This document shows positions 24,301 through 36,100 of a DNA stretch of 64,000 bases, piece by piece (positions within the stretch are counted from its first letter, which is position 1; each line of letters opens with the position of its first letter). The notes beneath the pieces are model-generated. The model worked only from the letters and a program-made list of their open reading frames with translations, had not been told where the DNA came from and ran no database searches. The position numbers and the translations under genes were made by a program. This DNA comes from Branchiostoma lanceolatum (Eukaryota; Chordata; Leptocardii; Amphioxiformes; Branchiostomatidae), in assembly GCF_035083965.1 (NCBI RefSeq), contig NC_089738.1, forward strand, positions 10,504,734-10,568,733, read 5' to 3'.

Positions 24301-25135
24301 TTTCATGAAGATTTATCTCCTAAAGTATGATAGAAAAGACATTATGTAGTACTACATCAAACAGAATGAGCTGACACCGTATCACCCCAGGCCTTATTCA
24401 TCGCTTGTAATCTGAATTTTATGTTCGCCAGGCGGCAAAGTAGACGACTCCGGTCGGCTGAAAGTTAACGAGTTGTTTGAAGTGGACGGCGTTGAGCACG
24501 TGTATGCCATCGGCGCCTGTAACGACGTGGCAGAGGTGAAGATGCCGAGGCACAGCACCGCACAGGGAGAACTGCTGGCGGAAAACATCGTCAGGAAACT
24601 GGACAACAAGGAGATGAAACCGCACACGCAAGGTACGCAACACCCTCTGTTTTAAATCATTCTGAAGCCAGATCTTGTCGTCTTTCTTCTGTTCAAGTGA
24701 AGTGATGAGTTATGAATCACATAAGATATTGATTCAGTCAGTGTCTTCTATCAAGCAAAACTGTTCTAGATCAAGCTAGAAACCGACGATATTTCTTAGT
24801 CATTAGAAAAAGCATTTATAATCAATAGCAGTCACAAAAGCATGGCTGTTTACTGAATACACAAAACAGCTTTCGATATCGACGCTCTATAGCTTTTTGT
24901 TTTATTAGTTAATTGAACTTTACAAATATGATCTAATAAGGATGTTTCATATACAATGACATCTTCTGCCCCTACAGGACAGCTAATGATGGAGATATCG
25001 CTTGGGCCAAACGCCGGCGTCAGTCAAGTCAAGGGCCTCATCCTCGGGAGTTTTCTTACCAAATACCGCAAGAGCAAGGATCTCTTCGTTCACCGCTTTT
25101 GGAAAAAGGTTATGAAACAGGAAGTGCCTCATTAA
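3157..25135 (+). CDS. AIFM2-like: AIFM2/FSP1-like FAD-dependent oxidoreductase 1 with disordered N-terminal extension
   Basis: Exons: one of 3157-3308, 13541-13707 or 18007-18161, then 19873-20166, 20655-20807, 21307-21422, 21813-21923, 22646-22770, 23323-23524, 23899-24048, 24432-24632 and 24978-25135. All phases agree, giving 553, 558 or 554 aa. The last ~360 residues are a two-dinucleotide-domain reductase: [10 protein letters not shown] (FAD site, about 198 in isoform A), ATGCTGPFPG, IVIVGGGVAGIE (NAD(P)H site, about 328), RCTGVKPN and a C-terminal LFVHRFW. This matches apoptosis-inducing factor mitochondria-associated 2, which reduces quinones such as CoQ at membranes and blocks ferroptosis. 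Oddities: there is no Met-Gly myristoylation start, the first ~197 residues are Ser/Pro-rich and basic, and the FAD Gly-Asp motif reads YAIGAC, so the Asp is Ala. The reductase part is secure. The joins upstream of 20655 are inferred from phase. Confidence 0.8.
9594..9715. repeat. Short degenerate tandem repeat with ACGA(A/C)CGTTC core
   Basis: The core ACGAACGTT or ACGACCGTTC, or a close variant, recurs four times at roughly 19-25 base spacing between 9650 and 9711, with weaker copies upstream. It might be a decayed minisatellite or a cluster of binding sites. Confidence 0.4.
11652..11857. mobile_element. MITE-like element with long terminal inverted repeats
   Basis: The left end (about 11654-11711, GGTGTCACATTTCCC followed by CCCGGCCGGGCAGTTTGCGGGA) matches the reverse complement of the right end (about 11795-11857, which contains TCCCGCAAACATCCCGCCCG). 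The arms are roughly 55-60 bases and I estimate about two thirds identity. The core between them is AT-rich and non-coding. This is the structure of a non-autonomous DNA transposon. I could not identify a clear target-site duplication, so the ends are approximate. Confidence 0.5.
13541..13707 (+). CDS. Candidate alternative first exon B of AIFM2-like gene 1 (Arg/Gly-rich cap)
   Basis: The ATG at 13541 (CCAAAATGG context) is preceded in frame by two TAG stops at 13511 and 13514, so translation would start here. The exon runs 167 nt to a consensus donor (ACA|GTGAGTAAC). It encodes about 55 residues starting MAYAYLSGAS, then an aromatic and RG-rich stretch (GRGYYHRGRGRP) ending in a run of Arg. 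Two bases are left over, as in exons A and C. The start resembles exon C (MAYSYLSRSS), so B and C look like duplicated first exons. RG-rich tails are often RNA-binding or arginine-methylated. That is family knowledge, not shown here. Confidence 0.5.
13708..18006. other. Intron or intergenic stretch, no gene recognised
   Basis: Lies between candidate first exons B and C. No exon run or known family was found. It contains a short (CTAG)n-type palindromic stretch near 16790-16805. Confidence 0.5.
18007..18161 (+). CDS. Candidate alternative first exon C of AIFM2-like gene 1 (RG-repeat cap)
   Basis: The ATG at 18007 has an in-frame TGA at 17998. The exon is GC-rich against AT-rich surroundings, which itself marks it as functional or coding. 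It encodes about 51 residues beginning MAYSYLSRSSYNGFGRGRGR, with a second RG block (YGRGRGRG) and a basic end, and stops at a consensus donor (TTTC|GTGAGTAG). Two bases are left over, so splicing to 19873 keeps the frame. Its similarity to exon B at the first residues and in overall composition suggests exon duplication. Confidence 0.55.
19873..20166 (+). CDS. Ser/Pro-rich disordered exon of AIFM2-like gene 1
   Basis: This exon encodes about 98 residues starting RTPSPATSPRQSPS, dense in SP and TP pairs with SPRR, SPKH and PRPRRG patches, and ends in a short ordered-looking piece (TITDLTFVFGKNG). The acceptor is GCAAAG|C after a pyrimidine-rich stretch. The donor AATGG|GTATCT is weak but is the one that keeps phase with 20655. 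The next exon continues the theme (SPKVSPSASPKSSPKKSHAK). SPKK and SPRR motifs are known to bind the minor groove of AT-rich DNA in sea urchin sperm histones, and SP pairs are sites for proline-directed kinases. An ATG at 19856 in the same frame could be another start. Confidence 0.55.
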
Positions 25136-27711
25136 GACCACATTTACAACAAAGTGTCTAAATCTATAAGTCTCAAATATCGCTTTCTTTGATGAAAACT
25201 ATATGCAGAACTACCAACAAAATATCCAGGTATATATATATGAATATTGTGAAAGGACATTCCTGCTTCTTCTTCTTCTAAATACCTGCTGAAGGGATGA
25301 TATGTGATGATTATTTCCTGCCAACAAAACCTTTTATCAAAAGACAGAACATATAATAAAGTGTTCTTACTGATAAGGACTTTATACATTGTTCCGATCT
25401 TAAGAAAAATTAAGGCGTACTTATAGAGTTAACAGATCGTTTCTAAGAAATAAAAGGCAACTCAAGATCTTCTATTCTTCAAACATGTGACCATGGTTGA
25501 TGTCTTACAAGAATAGTCCAAAAAACTTTTATCAAAAGACAGAACATAATATCAGATAAAGTGTTCTTACTGATAACGACTTTACGCATTGTTCCGAGCT
25601 GAAGAAAAATTAAGACGTACTCAAAGACTGAGATAAGAGATCGTTTTTTAGGAAAAAAGGCAACTCAAGATCTTCTATTCTTTAAACATGTGACCATGGC
25701 TGATGTGTAACAAGAATAGTCCAAAAACTTTTTATCAAAAGAAAGAACATAATGTAGAATAAAGTGATCTTACTGATAAGGACTTTATACACTGTTCCGA
25801 GCTTAAGAGAAATCAAGGGTATTTAAAGAGATAACAGTGTCTGATGAAAAGGGCAACTCAAGATCTTCTATTCTGTAAAAAACATAGTCAATGTATGAGA
25901 AGTTAAGTGTGTAGGGTGCACATGGCAGTAATTGCACATTGTGAACATTTAAGTGATATTCTTGCATACTACTTGTTATAAAATGTACCAAATATCTTTC
26001 TAGTACGAAAATTTCAATTCTAAAATTGAGATTTTTTATTTTCATTTTTTGTGTCGTCAATTTTCCAGGATTCAATCGTTTGTTTATACTTAAGTTATAT
26101 GTGATAATCAATCTTGAGGCATAAGCTTTAACCACACGTTTCTATACTTAAGTCTTCGTCAAAAATCAGATAAACCAATAAGTACAGATTTTGTTTCCAA
26201 ACCACATTTTTGAAATATTAGCTTGTCTTGAGGCTACCAACTTGATAAGTACTAAAGTTTGTAAATAGGTATGTACCACGTAAATACAAAATACGCATGA
26301 GCACATATAGAAAAAAATAGCACTACTTTTTTTCGAATTACTAAATGAAAGAAATATTTGGATTTTATGATATCAATCAGACGTAACTAGCGTTTGAAAT
26401 ACATATATATGTCACTTGACTCTATTCAGGACTTCACTCTATTCGGGCAAATCTTAAATTTTCTACTATAATCGTAACAGAGAAAAGTTGATGTTCTTTT
26501 TGAGAAATTAACGATTTTCTTTGAATGAAATACTTTAGAAAAGAATACAACACAGCACATTTGAGAAAATTATTGTTACGAGTATGTAGATGCGGTTCCA
26601 TCTTTGGAAAATTCGCTATAGAAAGCACGTTGTATTCAGTGTCAATGGCTTCAGCTGCAGCAACGCTGTATAGTATGCTTTATATGCTTTAGTGTCACTT
26701 TAAGGTAATGTTATGGAGGTGTTAATGTCAATTTCAGAACTTTCATCATGAAAAATTCAGGGTGTATGTGATGATATGACATTTTTGAACTATTGGTAAG
26801 TATAGCATTTTCTTCAAAGATAACGAAATGTACAAAGTAGATTCATTTGTCCACACTAAAAGGCAAGATTCATTTCTAATTTTTTTGGAAGAAGCCTTTT
26901 ATCAATGATAAGTATTTTATATATTTTTGCTCTTTGGGGCGAGGGTCGTCTACATCACCTACTAATTTTAAGTTTACACTAATATTTCTATGAATACTAA
27001 ACAACACACAACTGTTAAGTCAAATTCTTATTCTAAATTTATAGAGACAATTGCACCAATCAAAGTTTATGATTTAATTTACCGATGTCAATAACATTTT
27101 TAGTGTCATAAAAGATGTTCTTTAATGATTTGCATTTAGAAGATGTTTTGTATGAAGATGACATATTTATCGTGTAATGTTTCTAATTGTTTTTCATATA
27201 CTTCTTAAACATTACATATCCGGGAATATATCATGTGTATCATTATGCTAGTAGTCTAATAAAAATGGACACATTACTTGTCGTCTGGGTCATTCATTTT
27301 CTTGTAGCTTTGGTTCATTCCTCGAAGGCACGCTCCAAGATAATTAACTTGTGTAAGAAGAACGACTTTATTGATTATTTCACTTTGTTACGAAGTATTG
27401 TTAGTCTAGGAGAAGATTCTCAGAGGAGGCATAGAAACTGTGAAACGTAGCACATCCTGCTAATGCATAAATAATCATTCCAGTATCATAGAATGATAGC
27501 TTGATATCGATGTCTCTCTATCATTCTAGGTATAACTTTATATGGTGCAGGTGGGGCATCATGATGTTAGGGATCTTTATGTAAATTTATGCAAATTAGG
27601 CTCACATGTCCCGAATTGTTGGCCCTTTTATCGTATATAGCTCTAACGAAAAGTGAAGAAAAAAGCTAGAAAGCCGATACGAGGAAACGAACCCTGTGTA
27701 TTGACCTATTG
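25136..27711. other. Intergenic region between AIFM2-like gene 1 and the UGT
   Basis: Convergent 3' flanks of the + strand AIFM2-like gene 1 and the - strand UGT. AT-rich, with a three-copy tandem repeat (25326-25880) and no coding exons recognised. Confidence 0.6.
25326..25880. repeat. Three tandem copies of a ~195-203 bp unit downstream of AIFM2-like gene 1
   Basis: The marker TTTTATCAAAAG recurs at 25332, 25527 and 25730. Each copy carries in order ACAGAACATA or a close variant, GTGTTCTTACTGATAA, GTTCCGA and GGCAACTCAAGATCTTCTAT. The third copy is shortened at its end. Copies are diverged by point changes and small indels. The array begins about 190 bases after the stop codon, so it may lie in the 3' UTR. 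Confidence 0.85.
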
Positions 27712-30700
27712 TCACTTTATTTTGGCTGAAAATATACGGCAAAAGTGCCAAAACACGCCATACATGAACGAACAGCTGCACAACATGGCCCCCATTACAG
27801 CCGTACAGACGGCCAATAGGAACGCAGCTACGTCCAGCAAGTAGTACTGGTACCAGGGTAGGTCCACAGCGCGTGCGCGGAGATGGGAAAGTCCGCCATG
27901 TTTGATGACGTGTTCTATCCACCAGACGGCCCGCTCCATGGGTGGCTGGGGCTGGTCACGGTGCAGACGGGACAAGCGGGCTGCCGTCTCCTGGAAACTA
28001 GAAAAAGACATGAAAGATGATACATAATAAGACACTCTAATGCAGTCAATTGCACCTGGGGACGTGATCATAGCACTAGCCTTATAAAATCAGTGACACA
28101 AAATACGTACCGGAGCAATTTGCATAAATGTCATTCGGAACGTCTGAAAGCAAGATCTTTCTCTATTCATGACATTAGAGACGTGGAACGTCACAAGTTA
28201 ACAGTCATATTTGATCCACTACCTAAGACACATGTTCATTATTTCAACCTAAATAAAGGCTGGATTTGGCAGGGAAACATAGCTTGATCAGATTCCATGG
28301 TACCTGTTATTGGTGAGCACATGGATAACGGCCTGGTATAGCTGGTCCGCGGTAACCGTGCTGAAGTCCAACTTCACCCCCAGTCCCCTGGCCACCACCC
28401 GGGCGGCGTTAGCAGGCTGATCCCCGTACAGCGGCAGACAGACCACGGGCACGCCGTGGTACATGGCCTCGCACAAGCCATTGTAACCAGCATGGGTGAC
28501 GAAGGCTCGTGTCTTGCGGTGACCTTGGAGGTAAGATGGAAATGTTGTTGTTTTTTTGTTTTCTTTGCCTTTGCTACGACGTTACTGATGAACAGTGGAC
28601 GATGGGGAAAAGTAAGCGGCATATTGGATGGTTAATTAAGATTGTGTGAATCTAGAACGCACAGAATGCAGCGCTACTGACTGTCACTAGGAGGCTCTGA
28701 ACATCTGCCTCACTGCAGAAACCCAGAAAGTTGGCCGAAAGTTTCGTGATACTGACGATGAGCGTACTTTTTGCTGTTTTTTATTTTTTATTTTATTTTA
28801 ATAAGATATCCCCTCCGATCCCAAGTTCTCTCTGACATGAGCAATAAATGTTCATTGTCCCCATGCCTACCTAGCAAGTCGTTCTGAGGCAGCCAGTTCA
28901 TCACTTTGGTGTTGTTGCCCAGACCGGTCGGCTTCTCTCCCACGTACCGCCAAACCACCTTCTGTCGGAGTCGTGCAAAGGCTGCAGCGAAGATTTCAGA
29001 CTTTTCCGGTGACAGCGTCCGATACATCGACCCAAAGCTAACAACAATCACCCCATCCGTTGATGAACTTTGGACAAAGGATTCCAATTCCTGTAAAGAC
29101 AAACAAGATTGGCAACATAAAAAGATGTTGCCATGGCGACGGTGGTCTCTGTTAATGTTTTCGTTTTTTTAGGCCACATGCAAATAAGGACCACGCATAA
29201 ATCATATCAGTTGATCACCTTCTCTACCCAAATAACACAAGTTGTCCAATGTATGAAAGTCTTGTCTTCACAAAAAAGGATATCGTACCATTTCCTCCTA
29301 AAATATGTAAATGAGGCCCTCATATTGCAAGATTTGTGTCTAATAGTGGCCACATTTACTTGACTTCCAAATCGTGTAATAGTATTTTGTCATCAATTAT
29401 GCAAATTAGATATTAATTTTCATAATTGATATCTATCGAAAGTTCTCTCTTTCTCAGTTACATATGTCATGTGTTTGAGAGTCCTATGATAATAGAATGC
29501 AGCTGGTTTATAAACTGCCCTCATTAATTATGCAAATCAGATATGGATTTAAATTATTGGCATATGATAATGACACCTACCCACCTACAAAATATGAAGA
29601 CAATACATCCAGGCATTCTTGAGTTATCGTCCAGTGGACTTTCACATTCCTGTGCAATTCCTAGAATTCTTGCAAACTGCACACAATATATACCAATTTG
29701 GCTCGCCCCTGAGGCGTCGCCAAAAATTAACAAGTTATCCGATAGCTACAGGCTATGCTAATTTTTGTGTCAGGTAACTGTAATAACTAGCAGATAGACC
29801 GATTTGAAAATCTAATGTTACGAGACATGACAGATGTTGTAGTTAAAACACACGTTGCAATGACGTTTTAGTTCACTTAGCAAGCAAACGCATCATATAT
29901 CAGCTGAAATTGCTATTTGTTTGTCAGTGATGATTTGGTATGAGTGCTAGAAACACAAATTTCTCGCTTTCCTACATCCTGAAGAATAGACAGTTTGCAA
30001 ATTAATTAATCTTTTTCTATCATCTTTAGCTATAGCAACTCTCGAAAGGGTTACGTCAACATCAACGGTCAAACGTTGTGGACACGGCGAGCGTAAGCAA
30101 AATTCAATTTCAACAGTGTTTTGAATGACATATCTTAAAATTGCTATCATAACGTTATAAAATTTTCCTCAAGTGTATGTAGGCTATAACCACATACTAT
30201 CTCATTAAATCGCCTCGTTCGCTTCGCTCACTCGGTGATTTTATTCGTTGGTTGTTGCAAATGACCAGGTCTTATACCACCGTTGACACCTTCAAGAAAG
30301 AAGTCAAACCCAACCATAGTCAACCTTATAATTAGTTAACATAGAACTTTCATTGTAGACTAGATAACTATGTCGATTCTCATGTATTTTCATGTACTTG
30401 TTTGTCTGCAATTAGCCTTCGGGCATGAACTTGCAATAAAGTTATTAATTAACATTTGATAATGGTCCAGTAGTATTCTCGCTACCAATTTCAATAGGCC
30501 CACCTTTGGAAGAGATGCGACTGCCTGGACGTTCACCCCTCCGATCTGAACCATGTTGGGCATAAAGGGACGAGGGAAGTCCAGAACATTGTCGGTTCGA
30601 TGCAGCCACAAGTCCGTACGTGACACGACACTCTGGATAGTGTCTCTCTCACTTATGTATTTACGGACTAATCCGTCGTACGTCTTACTCCCAAGCCATG

Positions 30701-31370
30701 TTGTCATCGTTGGTGCTAGGGTCCACAAGAGGACGTTCTGAATTCGCTGTACGAAAGTCATTTGGTCAGTAAAATCACAGGTTAAAAAAGGCACGTAAGA
30801 CGGAGGCAGAGGTACACCTGTAGCCTTTTCACCTAAAAAGTAAAGATCTCCACGCAAGATGGCTATCAGCGGAACACGGGTATCTATGAGGGCTGCGACT
30901 ATGGCGCCGCACGGGAAAATGGGGTCAAAAATCACAACGCCGTATTGGGATACCTTTAGACGATTTATAAGGTCTTTATCCCCGACAAGCATATCGCAGT
31001 GGTTTGTAATGTCTTCGGTGCAAGAGAGGGCTAGTCTGAAGCTCTCATAGACAGACATTGTCTTGGCCACTGAAAAGTACATCTCTTGTACCTCCTTAAG
31101 TCGTGCTCCGGTTCCGTTGTCTTCAAATGTTTCAAAATGAAAATCCGGCCTCTCTGCTTGTCGTTTCTTCAAAATGTCCACTGGAACAACTGCTGTAACG
31201 ACGTGACCCCTTTTTACCAAAGCCTGTCCAATTTTCGCAAGTCCGAACCAGTGACTGTCAAAGAAAGGCATCGGTACCAACAGAACATTTCCTCCGCTAC
31301 ATCTGTGACCCAAGAGACTTATCGCAAGCGATTGAAGGAAATAATATCGAAACATTGATCCAGTTAACAT
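27712..31370 (-). CDS. UGT: UDP-glucuronosyltransferase (UGT family, ER membrane)
   Basis: Four exons: 31370-30504, 29090-28871, 28523-28304 and 27997-27712. Phases agree and give 530 aa, the usual UGT length. It transfers glucuronic acid (or another sugar) from a UDP-sugar to small lipophilic acceptors in the ER lumen. The N-terminus has a hydrophobic signal-like stretch (about 7-21). The acceptor domain carries the SHW catalytic His (H40) and an FDPIFPCG segment with the partner Asp. The exon junction reads LPKELESFV, as in vertebrate UGTs. The sugar-nucleotide signature runs FVTHAGYNGLCEAM to LPLYGDQ (370-398). A C-terminal transmembrane segment (about 485-515) precedes a short basic tail ending AKIK. 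The first start, MLTGSMFRYY, was chosen; M6 is an alternative. It is divergently arranged with AIFM2-like gene 2. Which UGT subfamily it belongs to cannot be told from the sequence alone. Confidence 0.93.
29396..29560. repeat. Direct repeat with octamer-like ATGCAAAT in UGT intron 1
   Basis: ATTATGCAAATTAGATAT near 29397 recurs as ATTATGCAAATCAGATAT near 29526, about 129 bases apart. A related TTTATGCAAATTAGG lies near 27587. These look like pieces of a dispersed AT-rich repeat. Confidence 0.4.
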
Positions 31371-31965
31371 ATTGTTTTGCTCGGTCTCGCCAATTACGTT
31401 GTTACCTTGGGGACTCGTCTCTGACGCTTGAACCTACCTGTCTAACCGGTTTACCTCCAATGGCTGCTATAACAACACGAATCGCTAGATGGGGTCTATT
31501 TTACTGTACGAATGTGATCGATGTTTACTGTAAAGATGAACAGAAGGCTGACTGGGGGTTTGAATAATAGATGGGTCTGTCACGCACTTGACACCATTGT
31601 TGGGTATTGTAAAATTCTATAAGTGCTTTCTGTGACCAGTTACCAGCAAATAGCATTAGGTTTGCCTAAGCCATGGACTTCCGAAATGTTAGCCATTCAG
31701 GGAAGCATCGATGTCACGTAGGCCCCATACCGCCCACATAGCTGCCTTACAAGGTTTAGACAAACATGTCAATCAAATACGGTCACGGTAAAAGTGATCA
31801 GATTCAATGCGATGACATTCGAATACCTCAGTAACGTTTTTGTTTCGTGTACGTTAATGTAAAAATAGCAGAAAAGATCTCGAGATGACAATGTGACTAT
31901 TATGATTTATATTTCCCTTGGAAACAGATGTACGCCTCAATAAATGTTTGTTTCGCAAACGTGTG

Positions 31966-32021
31966 TGACCTACAGGTCGATGACACGATGACAACATAAG
32001 GTCAATGTTCATCTTGGGTCA
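31966..32021. promoter_or_regulatory. Cluster of four AGGTCA-type half sites
   Basis: TGACCT (31966-31971), AGGTCG (31974-31979), AGGTCA (31999-32004) and GGGTCA (32016-32021) lie within 56 bases. The first two form an everted pair with a 2-base spacer. In vertebrates, xenobiotic-sensing nuclear receptors control UGT genes through such half sites. Here this is only a motif observation. Confidence 0.3.
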
Positions 32022-32220
32022 CGGCGTTGATTTGTAAATTCTAGCATGATAAGATGGTTTTGAACTTGAGTCATACCTCACAAGTACGTCACTGACTAGT
32101 GTACGCGATACCGGTCGTTCGGTTCTGTTTCAACTCTTTGTAAACAGCGAAAGGGCGTCACGAAAAACAACTTGACTACTTGAACTCTGACCCTTTCGGC
32201 GTTTGTGCAGCTTGTCCTGA

Positions 32221-32262
32221 TTCAGTGTCTCTGCAGTCCTTCGTGTACTTTCTTCATAAACG
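32221..32262 (+). other. Likely 3' part of 5' non-coding exon of AIFM2-like gene 2
   Basis: A strong donor (AAACG|GTAAGTAA) follows a pyrimidine-rich leader-like sequence. The coding exon at 33178 has an acceptor (TTTCTTTAG) at 33152, so a non-coding first exon ending at 32262 is plausible. Its start is unknown and the start given here is arbitrary. Confidence 0.4.
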
Positions 32263-33177
32263 GTAAGTAATGCCTTGAGATTGTCATACTTTAAGATCCC
32301 CCGGCCGGTCTCTATATGTTGACATATGATCTCGACAAGATCTATTCATACCAGTTATGTGTGTTATGTCTATCCTTGATCCTGGTTGATTCTATATATC
32401 TGGGAACCGGTTGCTCGGCCTTTGTTGTCTTTATTTGTAAACCTTGGATGTCATTAAATACTTGGCAAATCAAACTGTACTGTGCATGGTTGTCGACCGG
32501 TGGGTTACAGGGCGTCCAAATATAGTCTGTTACTGTCGTACTTTCTGGCGTTGGATTTTTGTACATCCTTATGGTGGGGTCTTAAGAGATTACACCTTGA
32601 CAAGCCCCGCCCCTTTATTCATAAGCCTGAGTGGGTCACCGTAAAACCGGAAGTCTAATCCAAGGTTTGAAAAATTCGTCTGTTGGGTCTCTTTTCTGCT
32701 GACAGGTTTAGTAAAGGTAGCATAATTGTAGTCAATGTTTGAATATGTGCTTTTTTTTAGCTTTATGTTCAGCTGCGCGTTTGTCTACAAAATTAATACA
32801 AATTTTGGTATAATTTTGCTATGGGTGTTACAACTTGATTTTCCCCTCATAGTCGTAACTGCAAGGTTGCCTCATAAATGAATGCGTATACCTGAGTGTG
32901 TTCGAAAATGGTTAACGTTTTGAGGACTGTGTGATGGTAGACCGCCTTTGGTAGTAGCAATGTTTTCTTCTGCTTGTCAAAAATAAACGTTGAGCAAATA
33001 AGTCACCTGTTGAACCGCTCGACCACAGAGAAAGATTTGGGTCAACTGGTTCAATGATTTTGCACAGTATCACGTAGAACGGGGTAAAGTTACCACAGTT
33101 TCTTATACACTTACTGTTGTGGATGATTCTATATGAAAACGTTTTTCTTTAGAGTGTACATACTATATTAGCTCAAG

Positions 33178-36100
33178 ATGGGAGGAGGACCGTCATTGTT
33201 GAATCGTCAGGACATCCATGTAGTCATCGTGGGGGGTGGCTATGGGGGTGTACAACTCGCCAAGAACCTGACCAACAAGGCCAACTACACCCTTATCGAC
33301 CCTAAAGAGATGATGCACCATAACCTGGCCGCTCTGAGGGCCGTCACGGAGGCTGGTGAGATAGGCTACTTTTTCCTAATTCTTTTATTTACACGCGTCT
33401 ATATTGGCTGTTAAGGTATCCACACAGACCAAACTGTTGATACAATCTAAGTTAAGTGGGTTCAAAAGTTCAGCTAGATTAGCTTGTGTAGAATTGGTCT
33501 CACAACATGTAACCTTAGACGAATATGTCAAGGTCTGTTTTTCTTTTAAGGCTAACACAGAGGATATGTCAACATGGGCGAGGTTTGTTTTTGTGCGCAC
33601 GCCACGGTAGAAATGACCAGGCTTTCAGTCTGTTGACTGCGGGTCGAAAGCATGCGAGCTAACAACATTTCACATCAGTTACAGAAGACATTTTTTTAAA
33701 TGTTTTAGCAAAGGATTGCTAATCAACATGCTAAGACTGAAAATTCAAGCATCGTACTACGATACGTTTGAAATATTAAGATAGCAGATGATTATTATCG
33801 TTGTCATCTACACAAAAGATAGCTTCGGAAATTTCAGATATGAAATTGACTAGAGAGTTAGGCATGTAGAATTTCAAAATAAGCTGGTATAGATATCATT
33901 TAATCTTAGAAGATTAATAAAACGTGATGTGATGTATGTGGGGCACGGAGTACTGTCAGGAATCGACGACAGACTCATAAGTTAAATTCACAAACCCATT
34001 GATTAAAATCATAGCTTAAATGTAATCAGGGCCTTTGTAATCGTTCGAAATTTCGTTACCGAAGGAACCTGTTTTGTGTGTATCTTTTAAAAACGTCTAC
34101 AGGCTTGGCGCCGAAGTGTGCGCAAATTATCGTAACTCTCCAATATGTTAAGCAACAATTTTCAAAATGACGAAAATTAATCCCAATGAGCAAAATTCAG
34201 TAATCTTTATTCCAAAAACCGTCATTTTAGCTGTGGTATTAATTTTTGTGTTGATATTCCGACAGGGTTTGCGCCGAAGACGTTTATACCGTATGGTCCG
34301 ACTTTCGGCAACAATTTCAAACAGGGAGCGGTGACGAAAATCAACCCTAGCGAACAGAACGTCACTCTGTCTAATGGTGAAAACGTCGGGTACAGTCACC
34401 TGGTCATAGCTACCGGGGCCACGGGGCCGTTTCCCGGGAAACTCTTCGGTATCACCTCGATGTCGGAGGCCTTGGCCCGAAGTAAACACCTCTTACAACA
34501 GGTAACAAACATTGATGGGTTACATATAAAATTTGTTACCTGTTTAGTTAGCATTGTTCACGGTATTAGGCTGACTTTTGTTCAGTTTGAATTGAGCAAT
34601 TGGTTAGATTTTACAAATTTATCCTTTGTCTATCCATTTGTTACCTCCGTGAAAACAGAGGTATAGTTTTTGGTTTGTTTGCCTTGTGTGCGTGTAAGTT
34701 TGTTCCCGCTGGTTCGGGTCCAAGGTTGGCCCGGGTGGCGGAAAATGGTGCAACTGGAGACTTGCAGGATGGGAACGCTGGTATGGCTCGGATCCAAGAT
34801 TGTTGCCTCAGGATTATTCCCTTTTTTAAAAATAAATCTATATCTAATGGAGAGAAAGATAAGAAAGGAGAGATGGTAATTTAAAGACAAGATTCCAAAA
34901 TAAACCAAACATTGGAGATAGACTTCTCATCTTTTTTTTTCTGGAAAACAGGTGCAGTTGGCAAAGAAGGTTGTGATTGTTGGGGGAGGAGCCGTGGGTA
35001 CAGAACTAGCCGCGGAGATAGCTACGGACTACAAGGACAAGAAGGTACGTCCAACTCGTTCTGATATTCTATATTGCGTATTTGATATCGTTTGGGAACT
35101 TAGAAGACAATATAAATCACGGTCAATTGGTAAATTTGTTCCCATGTGTTCCCATTAGTCTAAGATCTTAAGGTAAAGTTTGAAAATGGTGATTTTGTAT
35201 TTAGGTCAGTCTGATCCACCCCCGAGACAAGTTGGTAGATCCGAACACTTCAGACGCCTTCCAGAATGCCGTCAAAGAGAAAGTCACCAAAATGGGAGTG
35301 ACTCTACTTCTGGGTAAGATAACTTGATTCAATCATATTCGAACATTTTCGAATACGATCACTAATGGTTACATAAACAGATTGCCATATGTTTAAGTTT
35401 AGTACCGATCCTAATAGATGGGGTGTATTTGTCGTTATTTACAAATAGTCAGCGTTAAAACATAGAGCTCGAAGCAAACGCTATTTTCTCCTTTTGAATC
35501 TCTCCTGCGTTGTGTTCTCATTCAATATCTATAATATTTATGTAAATCATTTTTGAACGCCTCTCTTTTCACAGCAAAGCATACATACATACATGTACAT
35601 ATATACATACATACATACATACATACATACATACATACATACATACATACATACATACACACATACATACATACATACATACATACGGCAAAGCAATGAT
35701 GATTCTAATACAACTTTGTTTCTGAGTTGTATTCCTTATGATAGGCGTTGCTAAGACTGCGATTTGTTAAGGGTGTATGCTTGAATTCCATGTAGGTGAG
35801 AGAGTGACGAACCTGGATAAACTACCGAAGGAGACCGTACAGGAAACCACGGTGGTGACCAGCAAAGGCTCGCACATCGAGGCCGACCTCGTCATCCCCT
35901 GTACCGGTCTCAGGGTCAACAGTTCAGCCTACAAGGACAGTCTACGTAAGATTCTTTCAAGCATAACCTGACTTGCCCTATAAGTACTTTTTGTTGTGGG
36001 AAAAAGCGGGACAATATCTTTTGAAAAGTTTTTGATAGTTGCATTACACATTTGCATACTTTGTGACGCAGGTACGAATAATGTAGAGCGAAATAATCCA

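Larger units (their letters stand above)
31371..33152. promoter_or_regulatory. Shared divergent promoter region of UGT (-) and AIFM2-like gene 2 (+)
   Basis: The UGT start codon (31370) and the likely first exon of AIFM2-like gene 2 (ending 32262) face away from each other across less than 900 bases. No other coding exon is visible. A cluster of nuclear-receptor-type half sites lies at 31966-32021. Promoter function is inferred from the head-to-head layout. Confidence 0.45.
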
